Origin: Burkholderiales bacterium
GTDB taxonomy: Bacteria > Pseudomonadota > Gammaproteobacteria > Burkholderiales > Burkholderiaceae_C
DNA length: 64,000 nucleotides
Direction of reading: 5' to 3'
Assembly (NCBI GenBank): GCA_016191995.1
Contig: JACPVA010000074.1
Location: 1-64,000 of the forward strand
The notes under the pieces were generated by a model. The model was not told the DNA's origin, made no database searches, and saw nothing but the letters and a program-made list of their open reading frames with translations. This document shows positions 43,958 to 53,604 of this stretch, piece after piece. The position numbers and the translations under genes were made by a program. The stretch's first letter is position 1. The number at the start of each line of letters is the position of its first letter.

Positions 43958-44581
43958 TCACCAGCGCGCCCAAAGCCGCCCGCGCAGGACCTTGGTCGGC
44001 CACTGCGCGAGCGTGCCCTGGCCCTTGGCGATGCACTTGCCGCTTTGCACGTCGAACGCCCAGGCATGCTTCGGGCAGGTCAGCGTGGCGCCTTCGAGCG
44101 CGAGCTCGGGGATGTCGGTCGCCTGGTGCGGGCAGCGGCTGTCGTAGACGCGCCAGCCGTCCTCGGCGCGGTGGACGAACAGCGCGCGGCCGTCGCACTC
44201 GACGCGCGCGGTGCGGCCGACCGCGAAGCCCTTGGTCGGCATCAGCTCGTGCCACTCGCCGCCGCCCATCGCGCCGGGCTGGAAGGCCGGCAGGTCCATC
44301 GCGAGGATGATGTCGACCGCCCAGACGATCCTCGCCAGCCCGAGCGCCGGGAAGGCCATCAGCAGCGCGTCGAGCACCTCCTCGGCGCTGCAGCCCTCGC
44401 GCAGCGCGCGCGTCAGGTACTGGCGCAGCCCGCGCTCGGTCTGGCTGTGGACCTTGGTGATGACGGAGATCAGGTTGCGCGTCTTCGGGTCCAGCTTCGA
44501 CCCGGCGGCCTTGAGGAACTGGAAGTACGGCCCGATCGCGTCGGGCCGCGTCTTGGCGAGGTAGGCGAGGGCGTCGCTCAT
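43958..44581 (-). CDS. AhpD-like/carboxymuconolactone decarboxylase domain fused to Rieske [2Fe-2S] domain
   Basis: N-term KLDPKTRNLISVITKVHSQTERGLRQYLTRALREGCSAEEVLDAL; C-term CPHQATDIPELALEGATLTCPKHAWAFD. Confidence 0.88.
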   Translation of the reverse strand: MSDALAYLAKTRPDAIGPYFQFLKAAGSKLDPKTRNLISVITKVHSQTERGLRQYLTRALREGCSAEEVLDALLMAFPALGLARIVWAVDIILAMDLPAFQPGAMGGGEWHELMPTKGFAVGRTARVECDGRALFVHRAEDGWRVYDSRCPHQATDIPELALEGATLTCPKHAWAFDVQSGKCIAKGQGTLAQWPTKVLRGRLWARW

Positions 44582-44648
44582 GGTTCGGGCGGAGGTGGCG
44601 GCGGTGTCGGGGGGTGGATCGGGGCGGGCAGCGGCACCGGCGCGGCGC

Positions 44649-45602
44649 TCAATGGACCGCCTGGTAGTAGAGGTTCTGTGGATGGTTCGCCTGCGCGAAG
44701 AAGAACCAGCGCTCGGCCAGCAGCCCGGCGTACTGCAGCGCGAAGGCGATCGTGGCCAGCGCCGGCGGCGCGCGGCCGGCCAGCGCCAGCGCCAGCAGCA
44801 GCGCCGGCAGCGCGAAGGCCAGGACGGCGAAGGCCGGCATCACCCAGCGCATCGTCCCCGGGCTCGCGCCGTGGAAGAACTCGCGCAGGTTGAACGCGCC
44901 GCCCGTGAAGCCGCGCGAGGTCTGCACGATTTGCGGGTGCTGGATGCCGATCGCCGACTGAAGCGTCGAGCGCGGCACGAGCCGCGCATTGCGCCACAGC
45001 GACGCCGCGCGCCCCGCCGCGCCGGCCAGCGTCAGCGCCAGCGCCCAGCCGGCGAGGAAGGCCGCGTGCGGCGGCGCGAGCGCGGCCGCCAGCGCCGCCG
45101 CCAGCGTGAAGCCCGACGCGCTGCCCAGCAGCGTGTAGTTCAGCGGCGTCAGCGGCGTGTGCCACTCGGCCAGGAAGCGCACCGCGGCGTAGATCATCCC
45201 GGTGCAGACGAACAGCGCCAGCGACAGCACCGAGGCCGCCAGCCCGACGGCGAGCGCCGCATCGGCCATCGGCGCGCCCAGCCCATGCAGCAGCCCGTAC
45301 AGCGCCACCGCGGCCATGAACGCCGGCAGCACGATGACCTCGCGCGACAGCCACGAGGTGCGCCACTGCGCGGCCGCGCGCCATGCGCGCTCGGGGCGGC
45401 CGAGGTGGAAGAACGACGCCACCAGCCCGGCCGCCAGCAGGCCGAGCGCGACCAGGCTGCCGACGAGGTAGAACGCCGTCGTCGCCGGGGCCGGCAGCAG
45501 CGCCAGCCAGGCCCAGGCCTGCACCGTCACCAGCGCCATCAGCAGCCCCTGGCCGGTGCCGATCAGCGTCGTCAGCAGGATGACCGAGGCGGCGGGATGC
45601 AT
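44649..45602 (-). CDS. soeC: DmsC/SoeC-like membrane anchor subunit
   Basis: Multiple TM helices; SFFHLGRPERAWRAAAQWRTSWLSREV signature; downstream of SoeB. Confidence 0.85.
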   Translation of the reverse strand: MHPAASVILLTTLIGTGQGLLMALVTVQAWAWLALLPAPATTAFYLVGSLVALGLLAAGLVASFFHLGRPERAWRAAAQWRTSWLSREVIVLPAFMAAVALYGLLHGLGAPMADAALAVGLAASVLSLALFVCTGMIYAAVRFLAEWHTPLTPLNYTLLGSASGFTLAAALAAALAPPHAAFLAGWALALTLAGAAGRAASLWRNARLVPRSTLQSAIGIQHPQIVQTSRGFTGGAFNLREFFHGASPGTMRWVMPAFAVLAFALPALLLALALAGRAPPALATIAFALQYAGLLAERWFFFAQANHPQNLYYQAVH

Positions 45603-45621
45603 GGCGGGCGGTCGTGCGGGA

Positions 45622-46359
45622 TCACCACGGGGCGACGTCGTCCAGCGTCGCGGCGTCGGGCGCCGGCCGCGGCGGGTGGCCCTCGACGCGCAGCGGGTTG
45701 TCGGCGCGGACCAGCTCGTCGTCGTGGATGCGGATGCGCGTGATGCGCCGCGGCAGGTAGTGGTTGGCCGGCTTGGTGCCCCACTCGGGCATCAGCGCGT
45801 AGCCGCCATGCTCGCGGATCGCGACCGACGCCGCCGACTGCGGGTCGTGGATGTCGCCGAAGATACGCGCCGAGGTCGGGCAGGCCTTGACGCAGGCTGG
45901 CAGCCGGTCCGCCTCGGGCAGCCGGGCGTCGTAGATGCGGTCGACGCACAGCGTGCATTTCTTCATCACCTTCTGCTGCGCGTCGACCTCGCGCGCGCCG
46001 TAGGGGCAGGCCCAGCTGCAGTACTTGCAGCCGATGCACTTGTCGTAGTCGACGAGGACGATGCCGTCCTCCGCGCGCTTGTACGAGGCCCCGGTCGGGC
46101 ATACCGGGACGCAGGGCGGCTCCTCGCAGTGCAGGCAGGACTTGGGGAAGTGCACCGTCTGCGTGTCCGGGTACTCGCCGACCTCGAAGGTCTGCACGCG
46201 GTTGAAGAAGGTCCCCGACGGGTCGGCGCCCCAGGGCTGCTGGTCGCTCATCGGCCCCGCGGCCCCGGCGCCGTTCCACTCCTTGCAGCTCGTCACGCAG
46301 GCGTGGCAGCCGACGCAGACGTTGAGGTCGATGACGAGGGCGAGCTGGCGCTTGCTCAT
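45622..46359 (-). CDS. soeB: 4Fe-4S ferredoxin subunit, SoeB-like
   Basis: DLNVCVGCHACVTSCKEWN, CLHCEEPPCVPVCPTGA, DKCIGCKYCSWACPYGAR, CTLCVDR. Confidence 0.9.
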   Translation of the reverse strand: MSKRQLALVIDLNVCVGCHACVTSCKEWNGAGAAGPMSDQQPWGADPSGTFFNRVQTFEVGEYPDTQTVHFPKSCLHCEEPPCVPVCPTGASYKRAEDGIVLVDYDKCIGCKYCSWACPYGAREVDAQQKVMKKCTLCVDRIYDARLPEADRLPACVKACPTSARIFGDIHDPQSAASVAIREHGGYALMPEWGTKPANHYLPRRITRIRIHDDELVRADNPLRVEGHPPRPAPDAATLDDVAPW

Positions 46360-46366
46360 CGGGGCC

Positions 46367-49279
46367 TCACGGCTTGCGCCTGGCGGCCAGGTCGGCCGGC
46401 CGCACCAGTTCGTCGGCGGGGGCTGCCATGCCCGGGTAGCGGCGCAGCGGCGCGAACTGCGGCGAGGTCTGGTGCGGCTCGTCGTCGGCGCACTTGACGA
46501 GGCGAACGCGAACGTCGTACCACGCGGCCTGCCCGGTCACCGGGTCGGCGTTGGAGATCCGCGCGTCGCTGCCGCGCAGCGGCAGCTCCTCGCTGATCAG
46601 GTGGTTGAGCAGGAAGCCGTCGCGCGACTCGTTGGCGTCCGGGGCGAGGTTCCAGGCGCCGGCGGCCTTGCCGATCGCATTCCAGGTCCACACCGTGCCG
46701 GGCTCGACCGCCTGGGTCAGCGCCGCGCGGCAGCGCACGCGGCCCCAGGCCGACTCGACCCAGACCCAGTCGCCGTCGGCGATGCCGGCCGCACGCGCGG
46801 TGGCGGCATTGACGAACAGCGGGTTGGCGCCGTGGATCTGGCGCAGCCAGGCGTTCTGCGAGTCCCACGAGTGGTACATCGCCATCGGCCGCTGCGTGAC
46901 CGCGGCGAGCGGGTAGGCCTGCTTGTCGACGACATGCGACTCGAGCGGCTCGTAGTAGAACGGCAGCGGGTCGCAGTAGCTGCGCACGCGGTCGCGCAGC
47001 CTCGGCGGCGGCTTGCGCGTGATCCCCTTGCCCTCGGCGGCGGTGCGGAATCGCTGCAGCACCTCGGAGTACAGGTGGATCAGGATCGGCTCGGCGTAGC
47101 GCGTGATGCGGCGCGAGCGCGACCACTCGAGGTAGCCCTGGTTCCAGTTGCGCATGTACTGGTAGCTGCGCGGCAGTCGGTGGTGGTAGACGCAGTCGTT
47201 GCGCTCGTACATCTCCCACTGGCGCGGATTCGGCTCGCCGACGAGGAATTTCTCGCCGCCCTTGCCGCGCCAGCCGGACAGGAAGCCGATCCCCGATCCG
47301 GGCTCGGTCTCCCAGTTGACGATGAAATCGGGATAGTCGCGAAACTTGCGCTGGCCCTGCGCGGTGACGAAGGCCGGCAGCTTCAGCCGCGTGCCGAGCT
47401 CGATCAGCACCTCCTGGAACGGCTTGCACTGGCCGGTCGGCGGCAGCACCGGCACGCGCACCGCGTCGACCGGGCCGTCGAACTCCGAGATCGGCCGGTC
47501 CAGCAGCGACATCACGTCGTGCCGCTCGAGGTAGGTGGTGTCGGGCAGCACGAGGTCGGCGAATGCCGTCATCTCGGACTGGAAGGCGTCGACGACGACG
47601 AGGAAGGGGATGCGGTGCTCGCCTTGCTCGTCGCGGTCGTCGAGCATCTGCCGGATCTCGGCCGTATTCATCGTGGAGTTCCACGACATGTTGGCCATGA
47701 AGATCAGCAGCGTGTCGATGCGGTAGGGGTCGCCGCGCCAGGCGTTGGTGATGACGTTGTGCATCAGCCCGTGCACCGCCAGCGGGTACTCCCACGAGAA
47801 GGCCTTGTCGATGCGCACCGGCTCGCCGTCGTCGTCGACGAACAGGTCGTCCGGGTCGGCCGGCCAGCCCAGCGGCATGCCGTCCAGCGGCTGGTTCGGC
47901 CTGACCGCGCGCATGTCGTTCGGCGTGCGCGCGCAGGGCGGGATCGGGCGCGGGAACGGCGCCTTGTGGCGGAACCCGCCCGGGCGGTCGATCGTGCCGA
48001 GCAGCGACATCAGGATCGCCAGCGCGCGAACGGTGTGGAAGCCGTTCGAATGCGCCGCCAGCCCGCGCATCGCGTGGAAGGCCACCGGGTTGCCGCTGAC
48101 GGTATCGTGCTCCTGGCCCCAGGCGTCGGTCCACGCGATCGGCAGCTCGATGCGCTGGTCGCGCGCGGTGATTCCCATCTCGTGCGCCAGGCGGCGGATC
48201 GTCGAGGCCGGGATGCCGGTGACCTGCGCCGCCCACTCCGGCGTGTAGTCCTTCACCCGCTCCTGCAGCAGCTGGAACGCCGGCTTGACCGCGGTGCCGT
48301 CGGCGAGCCGGAACTCGCCGCGCAGGTAGGGGTCGGCCCCGGGCGCGTGGCTGAGCACCGGCCGGTTCGTATGCCGGTCCCACCACAGCTTGTTCTGCGG
48401 GTCGTAGCAGGCCTCCTCCTGCGGCACCTCGGTGCGCACGAACATGCCGAACTCGTCGCTCGCGGCGTCGACGTCGACCAGCTCGCCGCCATTCGTGTAG
48501 CGGACGACGAAGTCGCGGTCGTACAGCCCGCTGGCCAGGATCTCGTGGATCCACGCCAGCAGCAGCGCGCCGTCGGTGCCGGGGCGGATCGGGACCCATT
48601 CGTCGGCCACCGCCGAGTAGCCGGTGCGAACCGGGTTGACCGAGACGAAGCGCCCGCCGTCGCGCTTGAACTTCGAGATCGCGATCTTCAGCGGGTTGCT
48701 GTGGTGGTCCTCGGCGGTGCCGAGCATCACGAACAGCCGGGCGCGGTCGAGGTCCGGGCCGCCGAACTCCCAGAACGATCCGCCGATCGTGTAGATCATC
48801 CCGGCGGCCATGTTGACCGAGCAGAAGCCGCCGTGCGCGGCGTAGTTCGGGGTCCCGAACTGGCGCGCGAACAGCCCGGTGAGCGCCTGCATCTGGTCGC
48901 GCCCGGTAAACAGGGCGAACTTCTTCGGGTCGCTGGCGCGGATCGCGGCCAGCCGCTCGGCCAGCAGCGCGAACGCCTCCTCCCACTCGATCTCGACGAA
49001 GTCGCCGTCGCCGCGCGCCGCCCCCTCGCGGCGCCTGAGCGGCCGCGTCAGCCGCGCCGGCGAGTACTGCTTCATGATCCCCGACGAGCCCTTGGCGCAG
49101 ATCACGCCCTGGTTCAGCGGGTGGTCGGGGTTGCCGTCGATGTAGCGCACGACGCCGTCGCGCAGGTGCACCCGGATGCCGCAGCGGCAGGCGCACATGT
49201 AGCACGTCGTCTTGCGCACATCGTGCGCGGCGTCGGCGTGCGGGTCGGCGAGCGGGTCGTGCAGCGGAGGCGTGGCCAT
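46367..49279 (-). CDS. soeA: molybdopterin oxidoreductase, SoeA-like sulfite dehydrogenase subunit
   Basis: CYMCACRCGIRVHLRDG...GVICAKG N-terminal Fe-S motif; gene order A-B-C; identification as Soe rests on context. Confidence 0.85.
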   Translation of the reverse strand: MATPPLHDPLADPHADAAHDVRKTTCYMCACRCGIRVHLRDGVVRYIDGNPDHPLNQGVICAKGSSGIMKQYSPARLTRPLRRREGAARGDGDFVEIEWEEAFALLAERLAAIRASDPKKFALFTGRDQMQALTGLFARQFGTPNYAAHGGFCSVNMAAGMIYTIGGSFWEFGGPDLDRARLFVMLGTAEDHHSNPLKIAISKFKRDGGRFVSVNPVRTGYSAVADEWVPIRPGTDGALLLAWIHEILASGLYDRDFVVRYTNGGELVDVDAASDEFGMFVRTEVPQEEACYDPQNKLWWDRHTNRPVLSHAPGADPYLRGEFRLADGTAVKPAFQLLQERVKDYTPEWAAQVTGIPASTIRRLAHEMGITARDQRIELPIAWTDAWGQEHDTVSGNPVAFHAMRGLAAHSNGFHTVRALAILMSLLGTIDRPGGFRHKAPFPRPIPPCARTPNDMRAVRPNQPLDGMPLGWPADPDDLFVDDDGEPVRIDKAFSWEYPLAVHGLMHNVITNAWRGDPYRIDTLLIFMANMSWNSTMNTAEIRQMLDDRDEQGEHRIPFLVVVDAFQSEMTAFADLVLPDTTYLERHDVMSLLDRPISEFDGPVDAVRVPVLPPTGQCKPFQEVLIELGTRLKLPAFVTAQGQRKFRDYPDFIVNWETEPGSGIGFLSGWRGKGGEKFLVGEPNPRQWEMYERNDCVYHHRLPRSYQYMRNWNQGYLEWSRSRRITRYAEPILIHLYSEVLQRFRTAAEGKGITRKPPPRLRDRVRSYCDPLPFYYEPLESHVVDKQAYPLAAVTQRPMAMYHSWDSQNAWLRQIHGANPLFVNAATARAAGIADGDWVWVESAWGRVRCRAALTQAVEPGTVWTWNAIGKAAGAWNLAPDANESRDGFLLNHLISEELPLRGSDARISNADPVTGQAAWYDVRVRLVKCADDEPHQTSPQFAPLRRYPGMAAPADELVRPADLAARRKP

Positions 49280-49383
49280 GCGTCGGGGGGCAAAGACGGG
49301 ACGTCCGGGCGCACGCGCACCGCGGTCATCCACCGCGCTGGCCCCGACATTTCATTAGGCGCAAGGGCGACGCTCAGCGTCTA

Positions 49384-49399
49384 TTACCGTGATGGGTAA
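49384..49399. promoter_or_regulatory. candidate sulfur-regulon operator, copy 2
   Basis: TTACCGTGATGGGTAA, 104 bp upstream of soeA, in the divergent soeA / phosphoesterase-qmo intergenic region. Confidence 0.5.
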
Positions 49400-49517
49400 G
49401 CGCAGGCTACCCACCCGGGTGATTACCGGCGGCGCTCGCCCTGTGTTCAAGTCCGACCGGCGCGCGCGCAGGCCCCGGTGGCCCGCGCGCGCGCGGACCG
49501 CGAACAGGCCCGCCGCA

Positions 49518-50024
49518 TTGAAGATCTGCATCGTCTCCGACAGCCACGACCGCGCCGACGCACTCCGTGCGGCGATCGATGCCGCGCGCGCCGACGGCGC
49601 GCAGGCGGTCGTGCATTGCGGCGACGTGATCGGGCCCAACACGCTGCGACCGCTGCTCGGCGCCGGCGTGACGCTGCACGTCGTGCACGGCAACAACCTC
49701 GGCGACTGCACCGCGCTGGCGCGGCTGGCGGCCGGATCGGGCGGCGCGCTCGTCTACCACGGCGGCGATGCCGATTTCGTCCTCGGCGGCAAGCGCATCT
49801 ACGTCACCCATTTTCCGCACCAGGCGCGCGGCATGGCCTGCACCGGGGACTACGACCTGGTGTGCTGCGGTCATACGCACGAGGCGAGCGTGCAGCGGCA
49901 GCTCAATATCGAAGGAGGCCATACATGGCTGGTCAACCCGGGCACGGTCGCCGGGCTCGGCGCGCCCGCGTGCTGGGTGCTGGGCGACCTGGAGCGGATG
50001 CAGTTCGAGCTGCGCGCGGCATGA
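49518..50024 (+). CDS. YfcE/MJ0936-like metallophosphoesterase (TTG start)
   Basis: ICIVSDSHDRADAL, VVHCGDVIG, VHGNN, CCGHTHEASV, NPGTVAG. Confidence 0.9.
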   Translation: MKICIVSDSHDRADALRAAIDAARADGAQAVVHCGDVIGPNTLRPLLGAGVTLHVVHGNNLGDCTALARLAAGSGGALVYHGGDADFVLGGKRIYVTHFPHQARGMACTGDYDLVCCGHTHEASVQRQLNIEGGHTWLVNPGTVAGLGAPACWVLGDLERMQFELRAA

Positions 50025-50040
50025 GCGCAGGAGGCAGGCC

Positions 50041-51336
50041 ATGAACGCGCAGGCCACCCCCACGGCGCAGACGCTGCTCGTCGTCGGCGGCGGCATCGCC
50101 GGCATGACAGCGGCGCTGGAGGCCGCCGAGGCCGGGCGCGAGGTCGTCCTCGTCGAGCGCTCGCCGACGCTGGGCGGGCGCACCGCGCGGCTGTGGCGCT
50201 ACTTCCCGAAGATGTGCCACCCGACCTGCGGGCTGGAGATCAACCTGCGCCGACTGCGCGCGAACCGGCGCGTGCGCGTGCTGACGATGACCGAGCTGAC
50301 GGCGGTGCGCGGCAGCGCCGGCGCCTACGAGGTCACGCTGCTGCAGCACCCGCGCTACGTCGACGAGCGCTGCACCGGCTGCGGCGACTGCGCGCGCGCG
50401 GTGCAGACCCGGATCCCGAACCCGCACGACTACGGCCTGAGCCAGATCCCGGCGGCCTACCTGCCGCACGGGCTCGCCTACCCGCCGCGCTATGTGATCG
50501 ACCCGTCCATCGTCGGCACCGAGGACGGCGAGCGCGCGCGCGCGGCCTGCAAGGTCGGCGCGGTCGACCTGACGATGCAGCCGCAGACGCTGACGCTGAG
50601 CGTCGGCGCCGTCGTCTGGGCCACCGGCTGGAAGCCCTACGACGCCGCGCGCATCCAGCCCTACGGCTACGGGCGCATCCCGAACGTCGTCACCAGCGTC
50701 GAGTTCGAGCGCCTGGCGGACCCGGCCGGCCCGACCGGCGGGCGGCTGCTGCGGCCGTCGGATGGCCAGCCGGCGAAGAATATCGCCTTCATCCAGTGCG
50801 CCGGCTCGCGCGACGAAAACCACCTGCGCCACTGCTCGCGCATCTGCTGCATGGCGACACTCAAGCAGACGCGCTACGTCGCCGAGGCCTACCCCGAAGG
50901 CGACGCGAAGAGCACCGTCTACTACATCGACATCCGCGCGATCGACCGCCTGGAGGACTTCAACGCGATGGTGCACGCGGATCCGAACGTGCGCTTCGTC
51001 AAGTCCAAGGTCGCTCGCATCGCGCCCGACGCCGCGACCGGCAACCCGGTGCTGCACGGCGTCGATACCGAGGGCTACCACCGCTACGCCAACGCGCACG
51101 ACCTGGTCGTGCTCGCGGTGGGCATGCAGCCCGAGACCGACGGCATCGAGCTGCCCGACGACATCGTCCGCGACGGCAGCGGTTTTATCGAGGGCTGCAC
51201 GAGTGGCGGCCAGTTCGCGGCCGGCGCCGCCGCCGGCCCGCTGGACGTCAACCGCGCGGTGCAGAGCGCCACCGCGGCGGCGCTGCGCGGCATCCAGGTG
51301 CTGCACCGCGCCGCGGGCACGGAGGTCGAGCGATGA
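50041..51336 (+). CDS. qmoA: QmoA (HdrA-like flavoprotein)
   Basis: VVGGGIAGMTAALEAAEAGREVVLVERSPTLGGRTARL, YRFPK-type MCHPTCGLEINLR; neighbours qmoB/hdrCB. Confidence 0.9.
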   Translation: MNAQATPTAQTLLVVGGGIAGMTAALEAAEAGREVVLVERSPTLGGRTARLWRYFPKMCHPTCGLEINLRRLRANRRVRVLTMTELTAVRGSAGAYEVTLLQHPRYVDERCTGCGDCARAVQTRIPNPHDYGLSQIPAAYLPHGLAYPPRYVIDPSIVGTEDGERARAACKVGAVDLTMQPQTLTLSVGAVVWATGWKPYDAARIQPYGYGRIPNVVTSVEFERLADPAGPTGGRLLRPSDGQPAKNIAFIQCAGSRDENHLRHCSRICCMATLKQTRYVAEAYPEGDAKSTVYYIDIRAIDRLEDFNAMVHADPNVRFVKSKVARIAPDAATGNPVLHGVDTEGYHRYANAHDLVVLAVGMQPETDGIELPDDIVRDGSGFIEGCTSGGQFAAGAAAGPLDVNRAVQSATAAALRGIQVLHRAAGTEVER

Positions 51337-53582
51337 CGGCGATGAAGACGGCCGCCTACGTCTGCACCGGCTGCGGGCTGGGCGAGGCGCTGGACGCCAG
51401 CCAGCTCGCCAAGGTCGCCAAGCGCGAGGGCAAGATGGCGATCGTGCGCGAGCACCCCTTCCTGTGCAGCGAGGAGGGGGTGGCGACGATCCGCAAGGAC
51501 CTCGCCGAGGAGGAGGTCACGCATGTGATGCTGGCCGCGTGCTCGAGGCGCATGAAGGCCGAGGCCTTCCACTTCCCCGAGGCGGCGATGGCGCGCGCCA
51601 ACCTGCGCGAGGGCGTGCTGTGGGCGGTGGCGCCGGGCGAGGCGCACGACGAGGTGCGCCAGGAGATGGCCGACGACTACGTCCGCATGGCCTGCGCCGA
51701 GCTGAAGAAGCTCAAGATCCCGGCCGGCAACCCGAACGCCGAGAGCGCGCGGCGCGTGCTCGTCGTCGGTGGCGGCGTCAGCGGCATGACGGCGGCCCTC
51801 GGCGCGGCCGACGCCGGCATCGATGTGCTGCTCGTCGAGCGCGGGCCCGAGCTCGGCGGCTGGGCGGCGCGGCTGTGGCGGCGTGCGCCGTCGCACGAGC
51901 CCTACGACAAGCCGCAGCCGACCGGCGTGGCCGAGCTCGCCGCGCGCGTTCGCGCGCACCCGCGCATCGCGCTCGCGCTGTCGACCAAGGTCGCGCGCAC
52001 CGACGGCGCGCCGGGGCGCTTCCGCGTCACGCTGGCGGCGGCCGACGGCACGACGCGCGAGGAGACCGCGGGCGCGATCGTCCAGGCCAGCGGCTTCGAG
52101 ACCTACGACATCGGCAAGCTGCCCGAGCTCGGCGGCGGCAGCGTGCCGCACGTGGTCGACCAGGCGGGGCTGGAGGCGCTGGCGCGCCAGGCCGACGGCG
52201 GGACCATCGTTCGCGCCGACGGCAAGCCGGTGCGCAGCGTGGCCTTCGTCCAGTGCGCGGGCCAGCGCGATCCGACCGGCAGGCACCTGCCCTACTGCTC
52301 GGGCCACTGCTGCGCGACCAGCATCAAGCAGGCGCTGTACTTCAGGCTCGCCGACGCCGGCATCGACACCGTCGTGCTGTATACCGACCTGCGCGTGCCG
52401 GGCATGGGCGAGGACCTGTACCGCGGCGCGCAGGAGCGCGGCGTGACCTTCACCAAGGCGGTGGTCCGCGGCGTCGAGGCCGCAGGTGACGGCGCGCGCG
52501 TCAGCTTCCGCGACCTGATCCTGGACCAGGATGCGAGCCTGGACGCCGACCTCGTCGTGCTGGCCACCGGGCAGGTCGCCAACGCCGGCGTCGACCTCGA
52601 TACCTGGACCGCGACCGTCACCGCCGCCGAGTCCGGCTCGGCCGAGGCGGCGGAGAAGAAGGTCGAGCTGCAGAAGCAGTCCGTGCTCAACCTGAGCTAC
52701 CGCCAGGGGCCGGACCTGCCGCAGCTGCGGCATGGCTTCGCCGACTCGCACTTCATCTGCTTCCCGTACGAGACGCGGCGCACCGGCATCTACGCCGCCG
52801 GCCCGACGCGCCGGCCGATGGATATCGCGCAGGCGATGGAGGACGCCGCCGGGGCGGCGATGAAGGCGATCCAGGCGATCGAGAACGCCGCCGTCGGCCG
52901 CGCCGCGCACCCGCGCAGCGGCGACCTGAGCTACCCGATCGTGCGCCTGGAGGGCTGCACGCAGTGCAAGCGCTGCACGGTCGAATGCCCGTTCGGCGCC
53001 ATCGACGAGGACGAGCGGCGCTACCCGGTCTTCAACGAGAGCCGTTGCCGCCGCTGCGGCACCTGCATGGGCGCCTGCCCGGTGCGCGTGATCTCGTTCG
53101 AGAACTACTCGGTCGACAGCGTCGGGGCGCAGATCAAGGCGGTCGACATGCCCGACGAGTTCAGCGAGAAGCCGCGCATCCTGCTGCTGGCGTGCGAGAA
53201 CGACGCCTATCCGGCGCTGGACATGGCGGGGCTGCAGCGGCGCAGCTACTCGGCCTTCGTGCGCGTGATCCCGGTGCGCTGCCTCGGCTCGGTCAATACG
53301 ATCTGGATCACCGACGCGCTCAACGGCGGCTGGGACGGCGTGATGATGCTGGGCTGCAAGAAGGGCGACGACTACCAGTGCCACTTCGTCCGCGGCTCGG
53401 AGATGGCGCACTACCGCATGAGCAAGGTCGACGACACGCTCAAGCAGCTGGGGCTGGAGACCGAGCGCGTCGTCAGCCACGAGGTCGCGATCACCGACAT
53501 CGAGCGGCTGCCGCAGCTGATCGACGACTACGCTGCCAAGATCGCCGAGATCGGCATGAGCCCGCTGAAGGGCTTCGCGTGA
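51333..53582 (+). CDS. qmoB: QmoB (HdrA/MvhD-like)
   Basis: YVCTGCGLGEALDA, FAD motif VLVVGGGVSGMTAAL, two 4Fe-4S motifs CTQCKRCTVECPFG/CRRCGTCMGACPV, C-terminal MvhD-like region. Confidence 0.92.
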   Translation: MTAMKTAAYVCTGCGLGEALDASQLAKVAKREGKMAIVREHPFLCSEEGVATIRKDLAEEEVTHVMLAACSRRMKAEAFHFPEAAMARANLREGVLWAVAPGEAHDEVRQEMADDYVRMACAELKKLKIPAGNPNAESARRVLVVGGGVSGMTAALGAADAGIDVLLVERGPELGGWAARLWRRAPSHEPYDKPQPTGVAELAARVRAHPRIALALSTKVARTDGAPGRFRVTLAAADGTTREETAGAIVQASGFETYDIGKLPELGGGSVPHVVDQAGLEALARQADGGTIVRADGKPVRSVAFVQCAGQRDPTGRHLPYCSGHCCATSIKQALYFRLADAGIDTVVLYTDLRVPGMGEDLYRGAQERGVTFTKAVVRGVEAAGDGARVSFRDLILDQDASLDADLVVLATGQVANAGVDLDTWTATVTAAESGSAEAAEKKVELQKQSVLNLSYRQGPDLPQLRHGFADSHFICFPYETRRTGIYAAGPTRRPMDIAQAMEDAAGAAMKAIQAIENAAVGRAAHPRSGDLSYPIVRLEGCTQCKRCTVECPFGAIDEDERRYPVFNESRCRRCGTCMGACPVRVISFENYSVDSVGAQIKAVDMPDEFSEKPRILLLACENDAYPALDMAGLQRRSYSAFVRVIPVRCLGSVNTIWITDALNGGWDGVMMLGCKKGDDYQCHFVRGSEMAHYRMSKVDDTLKQLGLETERVVSHEVAITDIERLPQLIDDYAAKIAEIGMSPLKGFA

Positions 53583-53604
53583 GGCCGGGCCCGAGGACGA
53601 TGCG

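Noticed and set aside
46061-49399. 1112-aa ORF on + strand
   Set aside because: Antisense to soeA and extends over soeB; high-GC third-position artefact with Arg/Val/Ala/His-rich composition and no domain.
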